Positions 41,280 through 51,622 of a stretch of DNA of 64,000 nucleotides are shown one piece after another. Within the stretch, counting starts at the first letter, position 1; each line of letters starts with the position of its first letter. The DNA lies in contig NZ_JACBOT010000012.1 in the NCBI RefSeq assembly GCF_021532275.1, forward strand, positions 58,265 through 122,264, given 5' to 3'. This DNA comes from Brevibacterium sp. UCMA 11754 (GTDB lineage Bacteria > Actinomycetota > Actinomycetes > Actinomycetales > Brevibacteriaceae). Position numbers and translations under genes: made by a program. The notes beneath the pieces are model-generated. The model was given only the letters and a program-made list of their open reading frames with translations, searched no databases and was not told the DNA's origin.

Positions 41280-42707
41280 TCAGGGGAACGCAGGAACGTC
41301 GACTCCGGCCATCTTCGCCACACAGCGAATGACTTGGCAGCTGTAGCCGAACTCGTTGTCGTACCAGACGTAGACGACGACGCGGTCGTCATCGACGATC
41401 GTGGCGAGACCATCGACGACGCCTGCTCGCTTCGATCCGACGAGGTCGCTGGAGACCAGTTCGGGGGAGGAGACGTAGTCGATCTGATTGCGCAGCGGCG
41501 AATTCATCGAGGTCTCACGCAGGAACCCGTTGAGCTCATCGACGCTCGTCGCATTCTCAAGGTTGAGGTTGAGGATCGCCATCGACACGTTCGGCGTGGG
41601 AACCCGGATCGCGTTGCCTGAGAGCTTGCCTTTGAGCTCTGGCAGAGCCTTCGCCACGGCCTTGGCGGCTCCGGTTTCGGTGAGCACCATGTTGAGGCCG
41701 GCAGCGCGGCCACGACGGGACCCCTTGTGGAAGTTGTCGATGAGGTTTTGGTCGTTGGTGAACGAGTGCACCGTCTCGACGTGACCGTTGCGGACCCCGT
41801 ACTTGTCATGGAGAGCCTTGAGCACCGGGGTGATTGCGTTCGTGGTGCACGATGCCGCCGACATGACAGTATCGTCATCGAGGATGGCTGCGTCGTTGAC
41901 ACCGTAGACGATGTTCTTGACGTCGCCCTTGCCCGGTGCAGTGAGGATGACCTTCGAGGCGCCGGGGCACTCCAGGTGCTTGGACAGACCTTCTTCGTCA
42001 CGCCATTTGCCGGTGTTGTCAACGATGACGGCATCGTTGATTCCGTACTCGGTGTAGTCGACCTGCGAGGGATCGTTGGAGTAGATGACTTGGATCAGCG
42101 TGCCGTTGGCCTGGATCGTGTTGGCCTCTTCGTCGACGACGATGCTGCCGTCGAAATTGCCGTGCACGGAGTCACGTCGCAACAGCGATGCGCGCTTGAC
42201 GATGTCATCGTCGCTGCCCTTGCGCACGACGATTGCTCGCAGACGCATACCTGTGCCGCCAGCGCGATCAATGAGGATGCGGGCCAGCAGACGGCCGATG
42301 CGGCCGAAGCCGTAGAGCACGATGTCGCGAACTGCACCGTCTTCACCATTGGTACCCGCGACTGAGGCGAGTTCAGTGGAGAGGAAGCTCTCAACGGAGT
42401 CGGACTGCTCCTGCTGTTTCTGGATCAGACGACCCAAGTCGATTCGGGTGGGTCCCAGATCGAGCTCGGTCAGAGCCCGAACGATCTTCAGCGTCACCTC
42501 GATGTCAAGATCCTCGCCGAGGAAGTGGCGGGCGTAGCGGTGCGCCTTGATCATTCCGATCACTGACTTATTCAGCAGCGATCGGCCGAACAGCGTCAGC
42601 AGCACGTCGTTCTCGCGGTACAGGCGTCCGGTCAGTGGGATGAGTTCTTCGGCGGCTGTCTGCTTGTTCGCCCATTCGTTCAGGCGAGCCGTCGTTGCGT
42701 CAGTCAA
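41280..42707 (-). CDS. Glyceraldehyde-3-phosphate dehydrogenase, long (GapB-like) form
   Basis: A 475-residue protein, about 140 residues longer than classical GAPDH (about 335). The extension (residues 1-125) is helical and charged and precedes the Rossmann domain (IVLYGFGRIGRLLARILIDRAG). SAASCTTNAITPVLKAL holds the catalytic Cys, and HSFTNDQNLIDNFHKGSRRGRAA the substrate His and Arg residues. Corynebacteria have a second, gluconeogenic GAPDH (GapB) of this size. The start is a TTG with GAGGAG upstream. The C-terminal DNEFGYSCQVIRCVAKMAG is standard. Confidence 0.88.
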   Translation of the reverse strand: MTDATTARLNEWANKQTAAEELIPLTGRLYRENDVLLTLFGRSLLNKSVIGMIKAHRYARHFLGEDLDIEVTLKIVRALTELDLGPTRIDLGRLIQKQQEQSDSVESFLSTELASVAGTNGEDGAVRDIVLYGFGRIGRLLARILIDRAGGTGMRLRAIVVRKGSDDDIVKRASLLRRDSVHGNFDGSIVVDEEANTIQANGTLIQVIYSNDPSQVDYTEYGINDAVIVDNTGKWRDEEGLSKHLECPGASKVILTAPGKGDVKNIVYGVNDAAILDDDTVMSAASCTTNAITPVLKALHDKYGVRNGHVETVHSFTNDQNLIDNFHKGSRRGRAAGLNMVLTETGAAKAVAKALPELKGKLSGNAIRVPTPNVSMAILNLNLENATSVDELNGFLRETSMNSPLRNQIDYVSSPELVSSDLVGSKRAGVVDGLATIVDDDRVVVYVWYDNEFGYSCQVIRCVAKMAGVDVPAFP

Positions 42708-42760
42708 AGGTCGTGTCTCCTCGGTCAGTTAGCGAATTCTCGCCCAGTCTAACGGGTTGT

Positions 42761-43801
42761 CTACTCGCGTTTCGTCTGGTGCTCGTCGAAGCGTCGGAAT
42801 CCGAGCAGCGTGAGTGCGACGATGCCGGCTCCGGCCAACAGGGCGCCGAGGCTCTGGATCTGGACGCGGGGCTCGACGAAGCGGTATTCGGGCGCGGAGT
42901 CCTCCTGGAGACGCGGTGGGTTCGCGGTTCCGATCCAGGCCGCCACGAACAGGATGATCCGGGCGAAGATATTCATCGTCAGCATGATCGCGATGATCGA
43001 TCCGAACACACCAGCAGCTTTGTTGCCGGAGAAGATGTCGATGAGCACAGTGGCTAAGTTGATGAGAATCGTGAAGGCCACAGCACCGAGGAGCGAGCCC
43101 CTGATCTTGGCTCTCTTGCCCACAAGGTGGTCGGGCAGCATGGTGAAGAGGAACATGAAGATCAGCCAAGCAGCGCCCAGCGTGATGATGAACGGCACCA
43201 CCCTGATGACCAATGACCCGAACCCGCCGAGGTGGAGCATCTCACTGATGGCCGATCCCAGGCCGGTGCCGATGACGGTCAATGCCACGGTGAGCAGCAG
43301 GCCGATGATGAGGCCCAGGAGAGTCGCAACGTTGTTGAGGATCTTCTTGACGAATGACTTATCGGGCACGACATCGTCGAAGTCTGCGTGCAGCTGTGCT
43401 CTCACCGCGGCACCGAGGTTGCCGATGAATCCCTGGCCCGTGTAGAGAGCGGCCAGGATGGCGATGATGCCGACCGACTGCCAGCTGGTGAGGAAGCTCT
43501 CCAGTTGTTCCGTTAGCGATGAGTTTCCGCCCACCTGCTTCTCGATCTGCTCGACGACGATCGGAAGAAGGTCCGGACGTGCAACGTCAAGAACGAAGCC
43601 CAGACTGGCGAAGGTGAACATCGCGATCGGCATGACTGCGAGGACCAGGAAGTAGGTGATTGCTGCACCGAACTGGTTGCCCAGTCGATCGCCGAAGCGT
43701 TTGACGGCGCGCATCAGGTGCGCAGGTCCCGGCTGGTTGATAGCGGTGTGGCCGACTTCGGCGACCGTGTTGCGTGAGGCCAGTACTTTGGCTGGTGCCA
43801 C
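42761..43801 (-). CDS. YihY/BrkB family inner-membrane protein
   Basis: A 346-residue protein with six to seven membrane segments. FGAAITYFLVLAVMPIAMFTFASLGF and ALYTGQGFIGNLGAAVRAQL are the conserved YihY/BrkB segments, and the long middle region covers the remaining TMs. The family name derives from a Bordetella serum-resistance factor; the function here is unknown. The start is GTG 43801 with AAGGAG upstream. It is divergent from the DedA gene. Confidence 0.84.
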   Translation of the reverse strand: MAPAKVLASRNTVAEVGHTAINQPGPAHLMRAVKRFGDRLGNQFGAAITYFLVLAVMPIAMFTFASLGFVLDVARPDLLPIVVEQIEKQVGGNSSLTEQLESFLTSWQSVGIIAILAALYTGQGFIGNLGAAVRAQLHADFDDVVPDKSFVKKILNNVATLLGLIIGLLLTVALTVIGTGLGSAISEMLHLGGFGSLVIRVVPFIITLGAAWLIFMFLFTMLPDHLVGKRAKIRGSLLGAVAFTILINLATVLIDIFSGNKAAGVFGSIIAIMLTMNIFARIILFVAAWIGTANPPRLQEDSAPEYRFVEPRVQIQSLGALLAGAGIVALTLLGFRRFDEHQTKRE

Positions 43802-43890
43802 TTCGTGCTCCTTCGATCTTGACCCGCAGGTGTCTGTTTCAACACTAGCCGCTGGGAGGGTCCTGGGAGTGGTGGGCCGCGCCTGTAATC

Positions 43891-43906
43891 TAGACTTTTG
43901 ACCATG
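43891..43906 (+). promoter_or_regulatory. Leaderless promoter -10 box for the DedA gene
   Basis: TAGACT (43891-43896) lies seven bases before ATG 43904, favouring this start over the TTG at 43898. Confidence 0.5.
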
Positions 43907-44605
43907 CCGACACCAATTTCGACAGTCCTGCCTTCCGATCTGACGTTGTCCGCAGGCTCTTCAGCGGCAGACAATCTCAGCGGCTTCTCCGCCTGGGCCG
44001 TGACGCTCATGGAGACGTTGGGCCCGATCGGTGTCGGCTTCTTGGTGTTTTTGGACAACATCTTCCCGCCGATTCCCAGCGAACTCGTGCTGCCGCTGGC
44101 GGGCTTCACCGCCAGCCAGGGAAACATGAACATCGTCCTGGCGATCATCCTCGCCACTGTCGGCTCTGTCGTGGGTGCAGTCATCCTGTGGGCGCTGGGC
44201 AAATGGATCGGCCTTGAGCGCATCAGCCGCGTTGCCGTGAAGATGCCGCTGGTCGACGTCGATGACGTGCACAAGACGGTTGGATGGTTCGACAAGCACG
44301 GTGACAAGGCAGTGTTCTTCGGCCGGATGATCCCCATCTTCCGGTCCCTGATCTCCATCCCCGCTGGCATGCGGAACATGTCGATCATCAAGTTCCTGGT
44401 GCTGACCACCGCAGGAAGCGCAATCTGGAACTCCATCCTCATCGTCGCCGGCTTCTACCTCGGCGAGAACTGGTCGGTTGTTGAAACCTTCGCAGGCTAC
44501 TTCCAGACGCTGGTCATCGTTGCCGTGGTCGTCTTCGTCGCGGTGTGGATCGTGATCAAGGTCCGCAAGCGCAGGAGGGCAAAGGCTGTGCGGTCTGGAA
44601 GCTGA
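43904..44605 (+). CDS. DedA family membrane protein (VTT domain)
   Basis: A 233-residue membrane protein of the DedA/SNARE-associated family. The amphipathic re-entrant motif is clear: FLVFLDNIFPPIPSELVLPLAGF and FFGRMIPIFRSLISIPAGMRNM, with the conserved Glu and Arg. Members are linked to membrane lipid flipping, notably of polyprenyl phosphate, and to pH and antibiotic tolerance. A specific substrate cannot be given. The end faces the GST-like gene on the other strand. Confidence 0.88.
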   Translation: MPTPISTVLPSDLTLSAGSSAADNLSGFSAWAVTLMETLGPIGVGFLVFLDNIFPPIPSELVLPLAGFTASQGNMNIVLAIILATVGSVVGAVILWALGKWIGLERISRVAVKMPLVDVDDVHKTVGWFDKHGDKAVFFGRMIPIFRSLISIPAGMRNMSIIKFLVLTTAGSAIWNSILIVAGFYLGENWSVVETFAGYFQTLVIVAVVVFVAVWIVIKVRKRRRAKAVRSGS

Positions 44606-44660
44606 GCCTTCGGCTCGCATCGCTGCGCGGCCGGTATCACTGCACGCCCCGCAATCATCA

Positions 44661-45698
44661 TCACAGCCAGGCGGCAGCGGTGTGCTCCTCCGGAACTTCC
44701 TCACCGGCGCGGACAGGTCCCGGGGCGGTGCCGTCGCCGAAGGGTGAGCCACACAGCCTCTCTCGGCCATGAGGCGAGAGCCAACCGGCGAGATCGGGAC
44801 CCTTGGGAACGATCTGCGTCGGGTTCACATCGACGTGGACGATGTAGTAGTGCTGTTTGATCTGAGTGAAGTCCACGGTGTCTCCGAATCCCGGAGTCTG
44901 GTAGAGATCACGGGCATAGCCCCAGAGACTCTCGAAGTCCCGCAACGTCTGTCGATTGCACTTGAAGTGTCCGAAGTAGACGGGGTCGAAGCGAACCAGC
45001 GTGGTGAATAGACGGACATCCGCCTCGGTGATGGAGCCGCCCATGAGGTACCGGGAACTGCTCAGACGTTCCTCTATCGTGTCGAGAGCAGCGAAAAGTC
45101 GGTCGAAGGCAGCTTCGTAGGACTCCTGAGAGCCGGCGAAGCCACAACGGTAGACCCCGTTGTTGATCTCGGTGTAGATCAGGCGCATAACCTTCTCCAT
45201 CTCCTCCCGAGACTCGTCGGGCCAGAGATCCGGGGCGCCCTCTCTGTGATATTGCCTCCACTGAGTGGAGAAGTCCTCGGTGATCTGCGGGAAATCGTTC
45301 GTCACGACAGCACCACTGGCGATTTCGACCATTGCAGGGACGGTGATTCCGCGGGGGTAGTCCGGGAAGCGTGCGAAGAACGCCTGCTGCAGACGCTCGA
45401 TGCCCAGCACTGGGTCGACTCCGCCGGGGTCGAGGTCGAACGTCCATGACCGAGCATCGTGCGTGGGACCCGGCATTCCGATGGAGATGACGTCCTCGAG
45501 GCCAAGCAGCCTGCGGACGATGATCGTCCGGTTCGCCCACGGGCAGGCACGAGCGGCAATGAGCCGGTAGCGACCGGGTTCGACCGGCCACTGCGAGTCG
45601 GGATCGGCAAGGATCCGGTCTTCGATGTAGTTCGTGTCTCGGGCGAATTCCTCGTCCTTGGCCACATAGCTGTTCATCTGGCTGCTGTCATCGGACAC
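44661..45698 (-). CDS. Xi-class glutathione S-transferase-like reductase
   Basis: A 345-residue protein. RLIAARACPWANRTIIVRRLLGLED carries the CPWA active site of the xi class (ECM4/YqjG type), and the C-terminal GST helical domain has GGSITEADVRLFTTLVRFDPVYFGHFKC. Characterised homologues reductively remove thiols from glutathionyl-hydroquinones. Most actinobacteria make mycothiol, not glutathione, so the thiol partner is probably different. The start is GTG 45698 behind AAGGAGTGGACC. TAGGCT (45750-45745 on this strand) is a promoter candidate in the gap after the acyl-CoA ligase. Confidence 0.82.
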   Translation of the reverse strand: MSDDSSQMNSYVAKDEEFARDTNYIEDRILADPDSQWPVEPGRYRLIAARACPWANRTIIVRRLLGLEDVISIGMPGPTHDARSWTFDLDPGGVDPVLGIERLQQAFFARFPDYPRGITVPAMVEIASGAVVTNDFPQITEDFSTQWRQYHREGAPDLWPDESREEMEKVMRLIYTEINNGVYRCGFAGSQESYEAAFDRLFAALDTIEERLSSSRYLMGGSITEADVRLFTTLVRFDPVYFGHFKCNRQTLRDFESLWGYARDLYQTPGFGDTVDFTQIKQHYYIVHVDVNPTQIVPKGPDLAGWLSPHGRERLCGSPFGDGTAPGPVRAGEEVPEEHTAAAWL

Positions 45699-45789
45699 GG
45701 TCCACTCCTTCGCTCAGGTGCCTCAGCGGTCTCCTCTGAGTCCCAGCCTACGTCTCCTTGCGGGCCTGCGTCCCCTCGCCGGACTGTGG

Positions 45790-47598
45790 TCAGTCGGCGT
45801 AGAGCGCGTCGATGTCGGCGGCGAAGTCCTTGCCGACGAGGTGACGCTTGACCGACTGCTTTGCCGACAGGTAGCCGTTGTCTTCGGTGAGCTCAACGGG
45901 CAGGATTGTGAACTTCTTGATGCCCTCCGCCCGTGACACGGTTCTGTTGACGTTCTCGACTGCCTGCTCGATGGTGGCTCTCACGGTTTCGTCGGCAGAA
46001 GCCTGGCGCAGGTCCATCTCCGGCAGATCATGATTCTTCAACCATGTCGGCAGCATCTCCGAGTCGAGGAAGATGAGTGCAGAGATGAACTTCCGGTTGT
46101 CGCCGACGACCACAGGCTGGCCGATGAGCGGGTGGCGGCGCAGTGCATCTTCGAGAGGTGCTGGCGCGATGTTCTTACCGCTCGAGGTGACGATGAGCTC
46201 CTTCTTGCGGCCGCTGATCGTGAGGTAGCCGTCCTCGTCGAGTGAGCCGAGATCGCCGGTGGCGAACCATCCGTCGTGGAATTCCTTGTCGGTGGCCTTG
46301 GGGTTGTTCCAGTATTCGCGGAAGACAGGGACGCCCTTGGCCAGAATCTCCCCATCGGGTGCGATCGCCACGCTGACACCGGGAAGGGGAACGCCGACGG
46401 TGCCGATTTTGGCCTTTTCCGGCACATTGACAGTGATCGGGGCGGTCGTCTCCGTCAGGCCGTATCCTTCGAGGACGACGAGGCCGACTCCGCGGAAGAA
46501 GTGACCGAGGTGGGCGCCGAGGGGGCCGCCGCCGGAGACCGCGGCGCTGACGTTGTTGCCCATGACCGTGCGGAGCTTCGAATACACGAGTTTGTCGAAG
46601 AGCGCATGCTGCAGCTTGAGCGCGACCGGGACCTTGCCGGCATCCGTGGCCTTGGAATAGGAGACCGCGACCTGTTCTGCCCGACGGAAGATCTTCTCCT
46701 TGCCGCCGGACTGGGCCGTCGCCAGTGCCGAGTTGAAGACCTTCTCGAAGACACGAGGAACTCCGAGGATGAATGATGGACGGAAGCTGGCGAGCGCATC
46801 GGTGAGCTTAGTCAGGTCGGACTGGTGGGCCAGCAGAGCACCGGAGCTGATAGCAAGGACCTCGATGAAGCGGGCAAAGACATGTGCCTGCGGTAGGAAC
46901 AGCAGGGCGCGCATGCCTTCGGTGAAGATCTCAGGGATCTGCTTCTGAGCAGCTTGCACCGTCTGCACGAAGTTCCCGTGTGTGAGGACGCAGCCCTTGG
47001 GCTTGCCGGTGGTGCCGGAGGTGTAGATGAGGGTGGCGACCGATTCGCCGGTGACCTGTGAGCGCTGAGCTTCGAGGGCGTCATCGCTGATCTCTCGCCC
47101 GGTAGCTTCGAGCTCCGCGAAGGCTCCTTGGTCCCACACCCATAGCTGTGGGGCAGCGATTCCGGCGGCAGCCGCGGCGGCTTCGACCCGGTCGGCGTGC
47201 TCACGTGTACTGACAAGGCCGCGGCCGACTTCCGCGTCTTTGATCATCCAGGCCAGCTGGTCTTCGGAAGAAGTGTCGTAGAACGGAACGGAGATCGCGC
47301 CGGCGAACCACACGGCGTAGTCGCTGAGCGTCCATTCGAAGGAGGTGGGACCGAAGATCGCGATCCGGTCCCCGACCTCGGCTCCGGAAGCAATGAGCCC
47401 CTTGGCAGCTGTGCGGACCTGGGTGAGGAATTCGCCGGCGCTCACTTCCTCCCAGCCGTTCTCAACTGGTTTGGCCAGCAACGGCAGATTCGCGTCCTCG
47501 GCAACCTTCGCGAGGAAGACATCGGTCGTCGATGACGTCGTATCAACCTTGAAGTCGACGACCGGGGTCGTGGATTGGGGCATTGTCGCTGGGCTCAT
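45790..47598 (-). CDS. AMP-dependent long-chain fatty acid CoA ligase
   Basis: A 602-residue adenylate-forming enzyme. TLIYTSGTTGKPKGCVLTHGN is the AMP-binding signature, EGYGLTETTAPITVN the ATP/AMP motif, and DGWFATGDLGSLDEDGYL and GRKKELIVTSSGKNIAP the hinge and C-terminal motifs; the final KKFTILPVELTEDNGYLSAKQSVKR contains the late catalytic Lys. The size and the YLSAKQSVKR end match FadD15-type actinobacterial long-chain ligases. AAGGAGA precedes the ATG, and TAGGAT (47639-47634) is a promoter candidate. It lies 91 bases upstream of the GST-like gene. Confidence 0.92.
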   Translation of the reverse strand: MSPATMPQSTTPVVDFKVDTTSSTTDVFLAKVAEDANLPLLAKPVENGWEEVSAGEFLTQVRTAAKGLIASGAEVGDRIAIFGPTSFEWTLSDYAVWFAGAISVPFYDTSSEDQLAWMIKDAEVGRGLVSTREHADRVEAAAAAAGIAAPQLWVWDQGAFAELEATGREISDDALEAQRSQVTGESVATLIYTSGTTGKPKGCVLTHGNFVQTVQAAQKQIPEIFTEGMRALLFLPQAHVFARFIEVLAISSGALLAHQSDLTKLTDALASFRPSFILGVPRVFEKVFNSALATAQSGGKEKIFRRAEQVAVSYSKATDAGKVPVALKLQHALFDKLVYSKLRTVMGNNVSAAVSGGGPLGAHLGHFFRGVGLVVLEGYGLTETTAPITVNVPEKAKIGTVGVPLPGVSVAIAPDGEILAKGVPVFREYWNNPKATDKEFHDGWFATGDLGSLDEDGYLTISGRKKELIVTSSGKNIAPAPLEDALRRHPLIGQPVVVGDNRKFISALIFLDSEMLPTWLKNHDLPEMDLRQASADETVRATIEQAVENVNRTVSRAEGIKKFTILPVELTEDNGYLSAKQSVKRHLVGKDFAADIDALYAD

Positions 47599-47744
47599 GA
47601 GGTCTCCTTCGTGGCGTAAGTTACTGCCCGGTTATCCTACTGGTCTGGCGTTGTGAGGTGAAATCGCTCACGTTTGGAGGCTCAAAACCACTTCACGCCT
47701 CTATCTGGCAGTCTAGCCAAGTCGAAGCAGGGAATGTTCAGAGT

Positions 47745-47750
47745 ACGATG
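47745..47750 (+). promoter_or_regulatory. leuS -10 box
   Basis: TACGAT fits TAnnnT and lies 38 bases before ATG 47789. The remaining leader has a GGAAGG ribosome binding site. No T-box stem-loop is visible in the short leader. Confidence 0.4.
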
Positions 47751-47788
47751 GTCGAAACCCGCTCACGCCCAGTCAGTGAAGGAAGGTA

Positions 47789-50713
47789 ATGACGACGAAT
47801 CCTGAGGAGACCGGTTTCCGCTATGACGCGGTGCTGGCCGAGAAGATCGAGAAGTCATGGCAGCACACATGGGAACAGGCGGGAACTTTCCACGCGCCGA
47901 ACCCCACCGGTGATCTGAGCCGGGCTGACGGAAGTCTCGGTCGACAGGATTCGGAGTCTGCCTACGCTCCGCCACAGGCACTCGGTGAGCGTGAATCCCT
48001 CTACATCATGGACATGTTCCCCTACCCTTCAGGGGCGGGACTGCACGTCGGTCACCCCTTGGGATACCTGGGCACGGACGTCTACGGGCGCTATCAGCGG
48101 ATGCGCGGGCACAACGTCATGCACGCACTGTCCTATGACGCCTTCGGACTGCCCGCCGATCTGTACGCGGTGCAGACGGGACAGCACCCACGCATCACGA
48201 CGGATGCGAACATCAAGAACATGACACGTCAGCTGCGTCGGCTGGGGCTTGCCCACGACGCACGCCGCAGCTTCGCGACCACCGACGACGACTTCGTCCG
48301 GTGGACCCAGTGGATCTTCCTGCAGATCTTCAACTCCTGGTACGACCCGGAGGCAACCACCGAGGGAGAGGACTCCGTCGGTGCCGCACGGCCGATCACC
48401 ACTCTGGTCGAGGCATTCGAGCAGGGAACCAAACAGACACCTGACTCTCGTCCCTGGGTCGAACTGAGCCCGTCGGAGCAGGAGAACATCCTGCAGGACT
48501 ACCGTTTGGCCTACGTCTCGGAATCCCCGGTCAACTGGTGCCCGGGACTGGGCACAGTGCTCGCGAACGAGGAGGTCACGGCCGAAGGACTGTCCGAACG
48601 TGGCAACTTCCCGGTCTACACCCGCCGTCTGCGGCAGTGGAACATGCGCATCACCGCCTACGCCGACCGCCTCATCGATGACCTGGACGACTTGGATTGG
48701 CCTTCTGCCGTTCGCAGTATGCAGGTCAACTGGATCGGCCGTTCCAAGGGCGCCCTGCTGCGCCTGCCTGTGGCCGCATCAGATACTCAGGTCGAGGTCT
48801 ACACGACCCGTCCGGACACGCTCTTCGGTGCCACCTATCTCGTCCTCAGCCCGGAGCATCCGCAGGTCGCTGAGCTGACTGCAGCTGAGTGGGATGAGCA
48901 GACGCCCGATTCGTGGCGCGGTGGTCAGCCCAGCCCCGCCGAGGCGATCGCCTCCTACCAGCGGGACGCGGCGGCGAAGACTGACGCGGATCGTCAGCAG
49001 AGCAAGGACAAGACGGGAATCTTCACCGGTTCCTATGCGATCAATCCTGCGACCGGTGAGCATATCCCCGTCTTCGTCGCCGACTATGTGCTGATGGGCT
49101 ATGGCACTGGCGCGATTATGGCCGTTCCGGCAGAGGATGCCCGTGACTGGGACTTCGCGAAGTCCTTCGGACTGCCCTATGTGCGCACGGTGCAGCCTCC
49201 AGCCGACCACGATGAGGACACTCCCTTCACCGGCGCCGGCGTGATGATCAACTCCGCCAACGACGAGATCGACATCAACGGTCTCGAAGTCGATGCGGCG
49301 AAGGCGGCGATCACCGACTGGCTGGCCAAGCAGGGTCTGGCCACCGAGTCGACCCAGTACCGACTGCGGGATTGGCTGTTCTCACGCCAGCGCTATTGGG
49401 GCGAACCGTTCCCGATCGTCTACAACGAGGCCGGCACACCCATCGCACTGCCCGATTCCATGCTGCCGGTGGATCTGCCCGAGGTCGACGACTTCGCACC
49501 TCGGACGTTCGCCGCCGATGATGCCGACAGCCATCCGGAACCTGCCCTGGGGCGCAATCGCGATTGGGTCGAGGTCGAACTCGACCTGGGCGATGGTCCG
49601 CAGAGGTACTACCGCGAGACGAACACGATGCCCAACTGGGCCGGATCGTCTTGGTACCAGCTGCGCTACGCCGACCCGCATAGCAGCGATCGTCTCGTGG
49701 ACCCGGTCAACGAGAACTACTGGATGGGTCCACGCGAATCCAAGCCGCGCGGCGGCGCCGACCTCTATGTCGGCGGTGCCGAGCACTCGGTTCTGCACCT
49801 TCTCTACGCCCGGTTCTGGCACAAGATCCTGTTCGACCTGGGCCACGTCACCTCATCGGAGCCGTTCCATCGTCTGGTCAATCAGGGCTACATCCAGGCC
49901 TACGCCTATACCGACTCACGTGGGGTCTATGTCCCCGCCGCCGAGGTGGAGGAGAGGACCGATGACAAGGGCGAGTCGAGCTTCTGGTACGACGGTTCGC
50001 AGGTCAACCGTGAGTACGGCAAGATCGGCAAGTCGCTGAAGAACTCCGTCTCTCCCGATGAGATGTATGACGCGTACGGTGCTGACACGTTCCGCGTCTA
50101 CGAGATGTCGATGGGACCGATCGAACAGGCTCGCCCCTGGGAGACACGTGCCGTCGTCGGCGCGCAGAGGTTCCTGCAGCGCGTATGGCGTCTGTTTGTG
50201 GATGAGACCACCGGTGAGTCCGTCATCAGGGACGGTGTGGCCGATCCGGAGACGCTCAAGGTCCTTCACCAGGTCATCGCCGGCGTTCGAGACGATATGG
50301 ACCACCTGCGCTTCAACACCGCGATCTCGAAGCTGATCGTGCTCACGAACCATGCGACGAAGCAGGGTGGAGCCACGGCCGACGTGCTCGAACCGCTGGC
50401 CATCATGCTTTCGCCCTTCGCGCCGCACCTGGCCGAAGAGCTGTGGACGAAGCTGGGACGCACATCGACGGTGACCTATGCGTCCTTCCCTGTCGCGGAC
50501 CCACAGCACCTGGTCGCCGACCAGGTCACCTGTGTCGTCCAGGTCAAGGGCAAGGTGCGTGCCAGGCTCGAGGTCGATCCCGATATCTCGGCAGAGGATC
50601 TGGAGAAACTGGCACTGGAATCACCGAATGCCCTCAAGGCGCTCGACGGGGCTGGAGTACGCAAGGTCATCGTTCGTGCGCCAAAGTTGGTCAACATCGT
50701 CCCCGACGCCTGA
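47789..50713 (+). CDS. leuS: Leucyl-tRNA synthetase
   Basis: A 974-residue class I synthetase. [21 protein letters not shown] contains the HIGH-type motif (HVGH), and [15 protein letters not shown] the KMSKS-type motif with Ile-Gly in place of Met-Ser. The editing domain lies between (about residues 240-440, [22 protein letters not shown]). The C-terminus carries the tRNA-binding and Leu-specific domains. GGAAGG lies before the ATG. It leads a plus-strand pair with nadE, 33 bases downstream. Confidence 0.97.
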   Translation: MTTNPEETGFRYDAVLAEKIEKSWQHTWEQAGTFHAPNPTGDLSRADGSLGRQDSESAYAPPQALGERESLYIMDMFPYPSGAGLHVGHPLGYLGTDVYGRYQRMRGHNVMHALSYDAFGLPADLYAVQTGQHPRITTDANIKNMTRQLRRLGLAHDARRSFATTDDDFVRWTQWIFLQIFNSWYDPEATTEGEDSVGAARPITTLVEAFEQGTKQTPDSRPWVELSPSEQENILQDYRLAYVSESPVNWCPGLGTVLANEEVTAEGLSERGNFPVYTRRLRQWNMRITAYADRLIDDLDDLDWPSAVRSMQVNWIGRSKGALLRLPVAASDTQVEVYTTRPDTLFGATYLVLSPEHPQVAELTAAEWDEQTPDSWRGGQPSPAEAIASYQRDAAAKTDADRQQSKDKTGIFTGSYAINPATGEHIPVFVADYVLMGYGTGAIMAVPAEDARDWDFAKSFGLPYVRTVQPPADHDEDTPFTGAGVMINSANDEIDINGLEVDAAKAAITDWLAKQGLATESTQYRLRDWLFSRQRYWGEPFPIVYNEAGTPIALPDSMLPVDLPEVDDFAPRTFAADDADSHPEPALGRNRDWVEVELDLGDGPQRYYRETNTMPNWAGSSWYQLRYADPHSSDRLVDPVNENYWMGPRESKPRGGADLYVGGAEHSVLHLLYARFWHKILFDLGHVTSSEPFHRLVNQGYIQAYAYTDSRGVYVPAAEVEERTDDKGESSFWYDGSQVNREYGKIGKSLKNSVSPDEMYDAYGADTFRVYEMSMGPIEQARPWETRAVVGAQRFLQRVWRLFVDETTGESVIRDGVADPETLKVLHQVIAGVRDDMDHLRFNTAISKLIVLTNHATKQGGATADVLEPLAIMLSPFAPHLAEELWTKLGRTSTVTYASFPVADPQHLVADQVTCVVQVKGKVRARLEVDPDISAEDLEKLALESPNALKALDGAGVRKVIVRAPKLVNIVPDA

Positions 50714-50746
50714 GCGTCGGCGTCTGCCCGGAAGGGTTGGAAACAT

Positions 50747-51580
50747 ATGTCAATGGAAGCCACACGGGACGAGATCCGGCACACCTTGGGTGTGAGGCCG
50801 ACAATCGATCCGGCGACAGAGGTCGCTCGTCGTGTCGAATTCCTTGTCGACTACATCCTGACGACAGGCGTCAGAGGCCTGACCCTGGGCATCAGCGGCG
50901 GCCAGGATTCGACCCTGGCCGGACGCCTGTGCCAACTGGCGGTCGAGGAGCTGCGTCGGCGGGGAGCGGGAGCAGAATTCTGGGCGATCCGCCTGCCTCA
51001 TCACGTTCAGGCCGATGAGAGCGACGCTCAGGACGCAATGGGATTCATCCGCGCCGATCACGAAGTCGTCATCAATATCGGTTCCGCCACAGACGCGGCG
51101 GCGGCTGAATATGAGAACGCCACCGGAGACGCCATCAGCGACTTCGGCAAGGGCAACGTCAAGGCGCGGATGCGGATGGTCGCTCAATTCGAGCTGGCGG
51201 GGGAGAAGCGGCTCCTCGTCGCGGGCACCGATCACGCTGCCGAGGCGGTCACCGGCTTCTTCACCAAATTCGGTGACGGCGGTGCCGATGTGGTGCCGCT
51301 GGCAGGACTGAACAAGCGGCAGGGTCGAGCACTGCTCGACCACCTCGGCGCCCCTGAACATCTTGTGCGAAAGGCTCCGACAGCGGACCTGCTCGATGAC
51401 GAACCGGGCCAGACGGATGAGTCGTCACTGGGGGTCAGCTATGACCAGATCGACGACTTCCTCGAGGGCAGAGACATCGAGAAGTCCGCGGCTGCGACAC
51501 TCATCGAGAAGTACCGTGCCTCCGAGCACAAGCGTCGGACTCCGGTGACACCGACCGATTCGTGGTGGATCCGCCACTGA
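50747..51580 (+). CDS. nadE: NH3-dependent NAD+ synthetase
   Basis: A 277-residue PP-loop amidotransferase domain without the glutaminase domain, so it uses free ammonia. GLTLGISGGQDSTLAGRLCQLA is the SGGxDS ATP pyrophosphatase loop, and VKARMRMVAQFELAGEKRLLVAGTDHAAEAVTGFFTKFGDG matches the deamido-NAD site. It makes the last step in NAD synthesis. The start has GAAGG upstream. A 14-bp tandem repeat follows the stop. Confidence 0.94.
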   Translation: MSMEATRDEIRHTLGVRPTIDPATEVARRVEFLVDYILTTGVRGLTLGISGGQDSTLAGRLCQLAVEELRRRGAGAEFWAIRLPHHVQADESDAQDAMGFIRADHEVVINIGSATDAAAAEYENATGDAISDFGKGNVKARMRMVAQFELAGEKRLLVAGTDHAAEAVTGFFTKFGDGGADVVPLAGLNKRQGRALLDHLGAPEHLVRKAPTADLLDDEPGQTDESSLGVSYDQIDDFLEGRDIEKSAAATLIEKYRASEHKRRTPVTPTDSWWIRH

Positions 51581-51622
51581 CTCGGCTCAGGCGCCTCGGC
51601 TCGGGCGACTCGGCTCAGTCGA
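51581..51622. repeat. 14-bp tandem repeat, three copies
   Basis: CTCGGCTCAGGCGC, CTCGGCTCGGGCGA and CTCGGCTCAGTCGA follow each other at 51581, 51595 and 51609. They fill the convergent gap and run into the last codons of the next gene. The copies differ by one to three bases. Confidence 0.85.

Noticed and set aside
47599..47788. T-box riboswitch ahead of leuS
   Set aside because: The leader from the TACGAT box to the ATG is under 45 bases, and no stem with an anticodon-like loop or terminator is seen.
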